Origin: Eremomyces bilateralis CBS 781.70
Lineage: Eukaryota; Ascomycota; Dothideomycetes; Eremomycetales; Eremomycetaceae
NCBI RefSeq assembly: GCF_010015585.1
Contig: NW_022985069.1
Coordinates: forward strand, 497,024-561,023
Direction of reading: 5' to 3'
DNA: 64,000 nt
Positions 57,121 through 64,000 of the stretch are shown piece after piece (the stretch's first letter is position 1; each line of letters opens with the position of its first letter). The notes below the pieces were generated by a model that searched no databases, was not told the DNA's origin, and saw only the letters and a list, made by a program, of their open reading frames with translations. The position numbers were made by a program, and so were the translations under genes.

Positions 57121-57534
57121 ATGGAGTCATTTCGCGAAGCAATGCGTCGATTCGTTCATCTGACGAAAGCGATGAAGTATGAATCCATCTCTGTCACCTA
57201 AACAAAACCAAGCTTACAATGGACCAGGTCACTGGAAAAGCTGCACTCAGAAGGATATCCTCAGCTCGCCCGAAGTGCTCTGCAGCCACATGTGTACAGC
57301 AAAACCCGGCGCCATTGGCCGCTTGCCTACACGCTGGAGAAGGATACATTGAAAATGACCGAAGCGAAAGGAAGCGATAAAGCCGGCATGAGACGGGCGG
57401 TCAATAATATTGAACGGGGAGACAGCATCGTGCTGCAAAAGCGGGCAATGGCTGTACCAATGGAGGCTACGGCGCTTAAAATTCGAGAAAAATTCCGACC
57501 GCGGGTAAAGGCGACGGAGACTAGGGGGAACTGA
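57121..57534 (+). CDS. small protein of unknown function, 2 exons
   Basis: Predicted protein of about 120 aa; exons are 57121-57176 and 57228-57534, with a phase-2 intron (GTATGA..CAG). It starts MESFREAMRRFVHLTKAMKS. It contains GYPQLARSALQPHVYSKTRR and is Lys/Arg-rich at the end (KIREKFRPRVKATE). The second half is mostly helical. No domain is recognised. The intron restores one continuous frame from a clear ATG, which supports the model. The gene is convergent with the NmrA-like gene, with 70 bp between the stops. Confidence 0.55.
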
Positions 57535-57604
57535 ACGTATGTCTTGTGAGCTATGTATATCCTCATCGATATTTGCTAATCTATCGAACACAGGCAATGA
57601 GCTA

Positions 57605-58708
57605 TCAAAACCCGAGCCTGGCCCCGTCCTCGGCCAATTTCAGAACCGGCTTCATCCGTGCCGGCTGCACACGATCCCACAGCGAACCCAACCCCTCTTT
57701 CTCCCCCTTCTCCTGTTCCCTCCGGAAATACTCCTCCACCGTCCGGATCCGGTTCGGATGGATCTCGTCCAGCAACTGATAATCGCGGCGGATGACCCCC
57801 GTGTTGTTTCCGGAGTCCCGGAATAGGTTCCAAAAGCCCGTGAAGGTTTGCTGGCGCGTCAGGCTGGCCGGGTCCTTTGGATCGGCGTGGATGGCGCTAC
57901 TCAACTGTGCCCCATCACCGCCGAAGGGGGAGGTTTTCCAGTATTCTTCGAGAGAGATGTCGATGAACTGTGCGGGATGGCCGCTCACTTTCTCGAAGGC
58001 TGCGGCAACGTCCTCATACTGGATGTGGTCGATGGCAACTTCCAGATCCATTCCGTTGGCGCGCTCTTGGTTGTCGAAGAGCCAGCGGACATAATGGGCG
58101 CAATCATCCAACGAGACGTGGGGGACGGCCCCATCGCCCAGCGGGAGCCTCCACGTCAGCACCCCGTCTTCCATCGTCGGCATCATGGGTGTCCCATACG
58201 CGATCGCCATCTCAATATACGGCCCACTCGTAAACACCGCCGCCCCCATCCGCCCCCGATTCTCCCGATTCTGCCACAACATCCACTCTCCCACCCTCCC
58301 CTTCCCATCATAATGCCCCGTCCGATACTTCGCATCATACCCTCCCTTCTTCGTCCCATAGTCCAGATTTCCATACACGAAAAACTTCACCCCCTCGTCG
58401 ATCGCCAGCTCGTACGCCCGCATCGCCCAGAACATCTCGCCCTTTTCGCCGGTGGTGAACCCATCGATGTTGACGTACGCGCCCGCGCACCCGCGGAACC
58501 CGGCGCGTAGGCGGGATTCGTTGGCGAAGGAGCCGACGACGAGCTCGACGTTGCCGAGCGCTTGCAGGTCTTGGGCGCGCTTGGAGGTGATGTCGCGGGT
58601 GAGGACGCGGACTTGGTATTTCCCGTCTTCGACCAGGCCGCGGACGATGGGTATGCCCTGCGCCCCGGTGCCGCCGATGACGAAGATTTTTGGAACGGAT
58701 GAGGACAT
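57605..58708 (-). CDS. NmrA-like NAD(P)-binding family protein, single exon
   Basis: A 367-aa atypical short-chain dehydrogenase of the NmrA group. Members bind NAD(P) through a Rossmann fold; in A. nidulans NmrA itself is a nitrogen-repression co-regulator, and many relatives are reductases. The dinucleotide motif GGTGAQGIPIV lies at residues 12-22. RVLTRDITSKRAQDL and GNVELVVGSFANESRL are the next strands. GEMFWAMRAYELAIDEGVKF, ASLTRQQTFTGFWNLFRDSG and FTSGPYIEMAIAYGTP are also typical. It lacks a classical YxxxK pair, as NmrA proteins do. Whether it is enzymatic or a redox sensor is unknown. The ATG at 58708 gives a standard N-terminus. Confidence 0.85.
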   Translation of the reverse strand: MSSSVPKIFVIGGTGAQGIPIVRGLVEDGKYQVRVLTRDITSKRAQDLQALGNVELVVGSFANESRLRAGFRGCAGAYVNIDGFTTGEKGEMFWAMRAYELAIDEGVKFFVYGNLDYGTKKGGYDAKYRTGHYDGKGRVGEWMLWQNRENRGRMGAAVFTSGPYIEMAIAYGTPMMPTMEDGVLTWRLPLGDGAVPHVSLDDCAHYVRWLFDNQERANGMDLEVAIDHIQYEDVAAAFEKVSGHPAQFIDISLEEYWKTSPFGGDGAQLSSAIHADPKDPASLTRQQTFTGFWNLFRDSGNNTGVIRRDYQLLDEIHPNRIRTVEEYFRREQEKGEKEGLGSLWDRVQPARMKPVLKLAEDGARLGF

Positions 58709-59585
58709 GGTGCTTGTTGGAAGGCAGCTGCGATTAGGATGTGGACTGTAGTGTTCTCGATCTTGAATAGTTCTTCCAGTTATCTAGCTGCAGCGACTCT
58801 TGTGTTTATATAGACGATTTCCACCCCTTTGATTACTATCGTCTACATTGTCTAGGCAATTCCTTAGCTTTTTTTCCATATCTCGTGCATCCGCGGCGCC
58901 TAGCTATTTTAACAGTATAGTAATCCGTCACAGGGAAAGTCGACTCAAGTTCACGTGCCAGTGATACCAGTGGTACCAGTGGTACTACTGCTATGACCAG
59001 TGCATGTTCAGCTCGCCACATCAACGCCATTTCGATTCCTTGGTGCCTAGGCAACTCCCTTCTAGTTCATTGAGCATTCCGATAAGGTTTTCCTTGGCCC
59101 TATTCTCAACAAAATGCGGGCCGAGAAGCTTCGCATGATGACTGAGCGCAGTACAGGAGCTGTATATTAATCACGACAGCTGTGGCGACATTGCATGGTG
59201 GCACGAAAGCTTGGGGTCGAATTGGTTGAAAATGTAATCATATGGCTGACTAGCTCAGAGAATCTATGGTTTCTATCAATATGGGCATGTTTACAGTAAG
59301 TTTACGGTGACACGCTGAATGATCCCTCGCTAGGACATTTGCCCACTCGAATTAGCCAGTGCAAGTAGTAGAACGATACTGGATCACCATCCATGCATTT
59401 GGTACCGTAGATATATCCACTCGACATCAGTCAATCCATTCACCAGCTGTTGTCTCCGCTAAGTAAAATGCTCATGAATTCAAAATGCACGCAAATCAAG
59501 GGGTATCATAAAACCAGCTTCCCAACCCCATCCTAACCCATACTCCAACCCCCAGCCCAACCCCATCCTAACCCAGTCCCCTTCC
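58709..59585. other. intergenic region, no gene seen
   Basis: Near 58959-58995 a short CCAGTGGTA-type repeat occurs about four times. No supported gene. Confidence 0.4.
59521..59575. repeat. direct repeat, 2 x 20 bp, spaced 15 bp
   Basis: CCCAACCCCATCCTAACCCA occurs at 59521-59540 and exactly again at 59556-59575, in the 3' flank of the chromodomain gene. Confidence 0.9.
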
Positions 59586-60485
59586 TCAACTCCCCACCCA
59601 CGCACCCGATCGTTTATACTCCCTCAACACTTCCGCCGCCCCCCCCAACTCCTCCTCACTCAGCCACGTCCCGTCCGCCTCCCCGTACCCCACCCACTTG
59701 GCGAAGTAGAACATCATCCCGCCGATGTCCTGGTGCCGGAGGATGCGTTCGATTTCGTATTCGTCGGCGGGTGGGGGCGCAACGGCTTGGAGCATGGAGT
59801 ATTTCCGCTTGGTGCTGTCGGGTGGTGGGGAGGAGGTGGAGAGCGAGGTGGAGGAGGGTTGATGGGGTCGGGTGAGTGGAGTGACGGCGCGGGACGGGGA
59901 TTGTGATGTCGACGAGTTGAATCGACTAGGTAACGCGAGATGCTGCCCTCCTTTGGTAGTGAGATCCTTTTTCCTGACCCCCGCTGGTTTCCCTCGCTTC
60001 TTCACTTTATTCGCCGAGCCATTCACGACCGGCACAACGATATTCGAGCGTTTCTTCTTCGGATGCACGAACTCATCGCTCGACTCCCCATCCACCCGCG
60101 ACGGCGCCGTCGTTACGATCCGGCTCTTCGGCGACCGTTTGCGCTTCTTCGGCGGGATGTCCTTCCCATTGACCTTGATGATCGGCGGCTCCTGTTCCGG
60201 GTGCTCGAAGCGCCAGTTCTCGAAGTCCTCGAGGTGCGCAGGGGAGACGTATTCGAGGATCGCGTCGACGGCGATGTGAAGTGGCGGGCCGATGAGGAGG
60301 TCGGCGGCGTCTTGCTCGTAGACGACGTAGATGCAGGGGCCGTCGGGGAGGCTGAGGCGGTCGTCGATGAAGTAGCGGGTGGTGGTGGGAGGGGTGGAGG
60401 AGGGGGAAAGGGTGATGGGGGGGATGTCGCTCCGCGGGATGTAGGTGATGGGGATGACGGCCTCAGTCATGTGGAAGAGGTGCAA
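59586..60485 (-). CDS. chromodomain protein, single exon
   Basis: A 299-aa frame ending in a C-terminal chromodomain (about residues 240-290): YEIERILRHQDIGGMMFYFA, then KWVGYGEADGTWLSEEEL and a closing helix. The aromatic cage positions are Tyr, Trp and probably a late Trp, as in methyl-lysine readers. The middle is basic and Ser/Pro-rich with several nuclear-localisation-like patches (PPKKRKRSPKSR and HPKKKRS). The N-terminal part (residues 1-110) is a separate folded-looking segment (YVVYEQDAADLLIGPPLHIA). The true start may be the Met six residues on, in MTEAV. Similarity to the chromodomains of retroelement integrases was considered, but no integrase residues are present, so a host chromatin factor is preferred. 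Confidence 0.75.
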   Translation of the reverse strand: MHLFHMTEAVIPITYIPRSDIPPITLSPSSTPPTTTRYFIDDRLSLPDGPCIYVVYEQDAADLLIGPPLHIAVDAILEYVSPAHLEDFENWRFEHPEQEPPIIKVNGKDIPPKKRKRSPKSRIVTTAPSRVDGESSDEFVHPKKKRSNIVVPVVNGSANKVKKRGKPAGVRKKDLTTKGGQHLALPSRFNSSTSQSPSRAVTPLTRPHQPSSTSLSTSSPPPDSTKRKYSMLQAVAPPPADEYEIERILRHQDIGGMMFYFAKWVGYGEADGTWLSEEELGGAAEVLREYKRSGAWVGS

Positions 60486-60805
60486 TTGCGCTTCATCCGG
60501 AGACGCGTCGTCGCTCGTCGATCGATTTCGTCGTAGTGTGCGGCGATAGATGGGGAGGGCGTTAAATGAGGTTATTTTGTTGTTTTAGAGCTAGATCACG
60601 TGAGACGCTAAAATAGCTATAAGATTTAGGCTTTAAAGGGTAGGGTTTAAGTAAGATAAATAGAAGGGATGATTTGAAAGGTTTGCTTTGTGATCACGGT
60701 GACACGGTCTGGATGCGCAAGATCTGCGATTACCAAGTTCCATTAATCTAAACTGAAGAGAGAGGGAGAAGAAATCTCCCGGCACCTTTGTGCGCGAGAT
60801 AGCGA
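60486..60805. other. intergenic region, no gene seen
   Basis: A+T-rich 5' flank of the chromodomain gene. No gene is supported. Confidence 0.4.
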
Positions 60806-61358
60806 CTCTCCTCTCCAATGCCCTAATGCTGTGTTACCATGTTTGTTTGCTTCTGTTGTGAAGACGACAATAGTAGAAGACTGATTATATTGATTGATTT
60901 CTATGGAGACTAGAGAGAGAGAGATTCATACACCCTTCAGGCCTCTCTGCGAGGCCCATGTGGGGATCTATGGAGACTAACTAGTTGGGGATGTCTAATT
61001 AACTAGAACTGTAGATATAGATGGTTGATCACCTGACGATTGATGCCTGAGGCATCAATACTTGAGGATAACCGTAACAGCTTCTCTGATATAATCCACC
61101 AGCTACGTCTTCAGCCACAACCAAGGGAACAGGCCGCAGGCCTGGGACCATAACATATAAAGCCGATGAAGGGGAGGTCATTATCCTCAGTAAGAATAGG
61201 CTAAACGTAGCTTCTTAATCTTCTTATTCAGGCGATATGTGTTATGGTCCCAAGCCTGCGGCCTGTTCCCTTGGTTGTGGCTGAAGACGTGGCTGGTGGA
61301 TTATATCAGAGAAGCAAACAAACATAGTAACACAGCATTAGGGCATTGGAATGGAGAG
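60806..61358. repeat. long imperfect inverted repeat (foldback), left arm interrupted
   Basis: The right arm (about 61235-61358) begins ATATGTGTTATGGTCCC and ends near GGGCATTGGAATGGAGAG. The left arm is its reverse complement, present in two blocks: 61080-61158 and about 60806-60853. The blocks are separated by the solo LTR at 60854-61079. The arms are about 120 bp, with only a few mismatches in the core. A central spacer of about 76 bp (61159-61234) separates the arms. Both arms start TGTTATGGTCCCA reading outward, which suggests a pair of inverted LTR ends or a MITE-like element. Confidence 0.8.
60854..61079. mobile_element. solo LTR, probably Ty1/copia type, with 5-bp target duplication
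   Basis: The 226-bp element starts TGTTGTGAAG and ends CCGTAACA (TG..CA termini). It is flanked on both sides by GCTTC (60849-60853 and 61080-61084). The uninterrupted right arm of the inverted repeat reads GAGAAGCAAACAAACAT across the same site, with one GAAGC and no insert, so it acts as the empty site. No internal region remains. The orientation of the element is not decided. A copia affinity is inferred from the TGTT..AACA ends and 5-bp duplication. Confidence 0.82.
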
Positions 61359-61790
61359 TGTTATGGGCATGGCCCATGGTTGGCATAGACTGAGAGCCTA
61401 AGCCTAATCAAGCCTAGTAGCACCGAGATGGAACCTCATCAAGATTCCTGTCGCAAGATGCCTCTGTTGGTTTCTACTGCCACCTAACATTCCTTTCACT
61501 GCCCCCTACCCCTGGGCTAGGCCTAATCAGGACTCTTCAGTTTTCTCCTATGTATTTAAGTTATCTCATCTGGCTACTAGCTAGATCTCTTTTCCTAGAC
61601 GATGTGAATCGTTAATACCAATTTGCGTTATGACTCTACAGTAACTGAGCTTAAGCAGCAATCGTGCTTAATCATCATCCCCGCATTAATGCGACAATTC
61701 CTCTGTCACAGATACCTTTACTCTTCATCTCAATCTAGAATATCTTTGGCTACGCGTATGTTGTGTGCATCCAGCTACCGTGCCGTAACA
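61359..61790. mobile_element. possible second LTR-like fragment
   Basis: It begins TGTTATGGGCATGG directly after the foldback arm and could end at CCGTAACA (61783-61790), giving TGTTA..TAACA termini. A TATTTAAG box lies near 61552. The flanking 5-mers (GAGAG and ATACA) do not match, so a clean solo LTR is not shown. It may be part of a larger rearranged element. Confidence 0.35.
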
Positions 61791-61890
61791 ATACAACTGG
61801 AATTAGGTTTAGTATCCTCTTCTGCTACGGCTCCGACAAGGCTAGAGGCTTGAATAAAATCTGAAATTGACATTCCCATTTTATAGACTC

Positions 61891-62880
61891 TTACAAAGAC
61901 CATTCTAGCGTAACATCGTTTTCCAGAAACCAATCGATGCTCGTCTTCACCCCATCGTGATCAACCACCCAGACTTTATTCTGGACAAGCTCCGCCCACT
62001 TTTGAAGAATATCTGCAAGCCGAGGATAACGATTCGGCCCCCAGGGGCAGTGTGGTGGTCGATAACGTAGGATCTCTCGGCTACTACCAACAGAGTCGAC
62101 CAGCTTGACACCATCAGCGCAGTATGCGTCCGGGGTCGTATAAAGACCAGCTCGACGAGCAACCGTAAACCTCGCAAATCCCTCGCTATCAGCGGAGTCA
62201 GGACCCGCGGGATAAGGTATAGAGCATTCGGCTGGGGGAATCAGCGTCGCAACTTCATTCAAGTCTGGATCCTCGTGCGGGGGCAATCGTGGAGAATCGC
62301 GTAGCTCGGAGGAATAAACGGCATAGAAAAAGTCCAGAGTGAAATGGGTTACCCCTGGAGCAACATATTTGAATGAAGGTAATCGTGCCCGCGAAAGGAA
62401 TGCTTTAGTGAATGGACTCAGCGTATACTGGTCGAGGATATTCGTCGGTAAGGGGTTTTCACGGCGGGACTCGACGGTATAGCCAGGCATATTTGCCTCG
62501 ATAACGTTTAAAAGAGTCTCCCATGCTTGAATAGCCTCTTCTAAGTCTTGGGCGGTCCACGGTATATAAATAGGACTATTACCAGAAAAGGAGAATTTTC
62601 CCCTTTCGAACTCGGAGAGCCACTTTCTAAGAATAGAGTCTAATACATCCTAATCGAAAAAAATACTTCCAGGGGACGGCTGAAGTGCGAAAGGCGTTAT
62701 ATCTAGAACTCGGTTGTGGCTGTCGGAAACTATATTAAATTGCGACAGCAATCGGTAGATTGGGAGCTCGGTCACATTTGGGATGTCCAAAAGGTGCGGA
62801 TACACCTGAAATATAAGGTCCGTCAAGTTACGACTAGTGGTTCCTTCAGATATTCCCTCTGGTCTTTAGATTATTTCGCT
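61891..62880 (-). pseudogene. multi-exon unknown protein, probably broken by an in-frame stop
   Basis: An open frame of 199 codons runs from 62490 to a stop at 61891. The same frame extends upstream without a Met to a TAG at 62650-62652. Beyond that TAG the same frame is again open for about 70 codons (it includes NLTDLIFQVYPHLLDIPNVT and FALQPSPGSIFFD), back to about 62870. Coding-like parts include WTAQDLEEAIQAWETLLNVI, APGVTHFTLDFFYAVYSSEL and NEVATLIPPAECSIPYPAGP. I cannot name the family. The TAG could be the last bases of an intron acceptor (CGATTAG), so a spliced intact gene remains possible. No clean 5' exon was found. Neighbouring repeats favour decay. Confidence 0.45.
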
Positions 62881-63434
62881 ATGCCTGTAATTAATAACTA
62901 CCAAGCGACCCTAGCATCACAGGCTTCATCCATGGCTCCATAGAGACGTATGTGCTGGCAAATTGGTAAAGTTTGCGTCGAAATACGTGCTCATGAACTG
63001 CCTGTAGGTCGGCCTTCTGTATCAATTCCAGATATATGGGTTACATTAAAGCCTTGCGATCAATGGAGGTAACCAGGTACTGAGTTCCGCGGTGTGCGAT
63101 AGGTGTTCTGATTCGCCTTTGAAATACTTCCACAGTTCGAACACTGTGAGATTTTCGACTGAGGATAGCTGGTCCCTGGGGATGATGGTCATCCATGTTA
63201 CGAAGAAGTGCCCGGAGTCTTTCGTAGGTCCCTCCCGATGACGATGGCACTCGAGGTATTTATATTGATGATGTGTCATAGTCTTGGACTGTCGGCCCAG
63301 ACTGTGGATTGTTGGCCTTACGGCCTGAGGCAGCATCACAATGTGAGGCTTACATAGATCATTCCGGACACACACTTGGAACTTCCTTCTTCTATAGCTA
63401 AATTCATAACGTTACCACCGGTGTCATCACTCAT
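62881..63434. other. degenerate region between two broken genes
   Basis: ORFs of 69-109 aa on the minus strand (63041-63250, 63046-63375) overlap in different frames and may be remains of the DUF6589 gene's C-terminal part. Nothing firm is seen. Confidence 0.3.
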
Positions 63435-64000
63435 CTATCGTGGTCCGTTACAGGTGAGCCGCTTTAGATAGAGCATTTCGAACTCGAAGTAAAAGCAACA
63501 GACACCAATGACTCGATCGATGAGTCCTATATCTCCGTTCTTGATGCCGTACTTTAAGGTCTTGTATACAACCATCTGTTGAAGGTATCGAGCATGACTG
63601 AGGAACTCCTCATCAACTATATTGTTGGTATGCTTCTCCTTGGACGATTGCCAGGCTTGCGGCTCAAATGCGGATCTGCGAACATCCTCCACTAGGTCCA
63701 TAAAGCCTCTGGTATTTATATTCCAAATTGCCTTATCAACCTCATCTTGATCCGAGATATCGATGCCGCACTGCTCGAGGCGAGTATAGAGTAGTCCAAT
63801 AACCCGAGCGTCGAAATTGTAAAGCACCAGCTCTTCCAGAACTTGAAAAGCTGCACGGCCCGCTGGAATATTCTTTCGTCCCCAGAAGTTCATGTTGTGA
63901 TAGAGAGTTGAAGCATCCTGTTGCTCCATGTTTCCATTATGTGTCTTTTGCATGAGCCATAGAAAATTCATGCGCAGGTGAAAGAGAGCAGCGACTCCTA
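63435..64000 (-). pseudogene. DUF6589-domain protein fragment, cut by the window edge
   Basis: The frame runs from the right edge of the window to a stop at 63435. Read from the edge, ALFHLRMNFLWLMQKTHNGN opens the visible part, then NMNFWGRKNIPAGRAAFQVL, and the segment KYGIKNGDIGLIDRVIGVCC is followed by FEMLYLKRLTC. These follow the DUF6589 pattern as I recall it (GD-x-I-x(8)-CC-x-YF, then EMLYL). About ten residues usual between the YF and EMLYL are missing, and the frame stops soon after, so the C-terminal part is lost. DUF6589 proteins are of unknown function and often occur in multicopy, transposon-like settings in fungi. The 5' part lies outside the window. Confidence 0.55.

Noticed and set aside
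61359-61790. call of a clean solo LTR
   Set aside because: The termini look LTR-like, but flanking 5-mers do not match, so it is kept only as a low-confidence fragment.
1-64000. tRNA, rRNA or CRISPR features
   Set aside because: No cloverleaf with a GGTTCRANNCC arm, no rRNA segment and no regularly spaced repeats were seen by eye; a tRNAscan run could still find one.

Overview
The window is nuclear DNA of a filamentous ascomycete, most likely Eurotiomycetes (Aspergillus/Penicillium type). Genes carry short (about 45-95 bp) GT..AG introns, often with a CTRAC-like branch site. The protein set is fungal: an IDH1 subunit, an INO80 Ies1 subunit, a KipA/Kip2-type kinesin, an orphan winged-helix/ankyrin protein and a DUF6589 remnant. 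Species assignment is inference.

Layout. 0.4-9.2 kb: amidase (+), SVP26/Erv26 cargo receptor (-), BUD23 rRNA methyltransferase (+), mitochondrial NAD-isocitrate dehydrogenase subunit 1 (-), a short-chain dehydrogenase (+), a broken coding remnant (-) and a GFA/CENP-V zinc protein (+). 10-20.3 kb: a large acidic RING protein (-), a 2OG-Fe(II) oxygenase-like protein (-), COX23 (+) and chaperonin CCT2 (-). 20.6-28.4 kb: splicing factor SAD1/USP39 (+), proteasome subunit PRE1 (-), SSU-processome WD40 protein UTP13 (+) and a zinc-ribbon protein (-). 30.2-38.5 kb: a type II membrane protein with a fucosyltransferase-like motif (-) and a kinesin-7 (-). 38.6-43.9 kb is a 5.4-kb gene-poor stretch. 43.9-60.5 kb: secreted FAD oxidoreductase (-), IES1 (-), winged-helix/ankyrin protein (+), a basic, probably mitochondrial protein (-), a Tim17-family-like membrane protein (+), two small unknown proteins, an NmrA-like reductase (-) and a chromodomain protein (-). 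60.8-64 kb is a repeat/transposon zone: a foldback structure split by a solo LTR, a second LTR-like piece, a broken multi-exon gene and a DUF6589 fragment running off the right edge.

Most genes are housekeeping and act in unrelated processes. Four tight divergent pairs (SVP26/BUD23, CCT2/SAD1, PRE1/UTP13 and the 54.3/54.7-kb pair) probably share promoter regions. No secondary-metabolite cluster, CRISPR array, rRNA or convincing tRNA was seen. Intron boundaries were placed by eye from splice signals, reading-frame closure and remembered family features. Every multi-exon model given with exon boundaries closes to a whole number of codons. The best leads for a second look are the solo LTR with a visible empty site, the start codon split by an intron in PRE1, the Gly-Asp hexamer tract in IES1, the perfect 86-bp duplication at 32.4 kb, and the winged-helix/ankyrin protein that lacks its NACHT ATPase.
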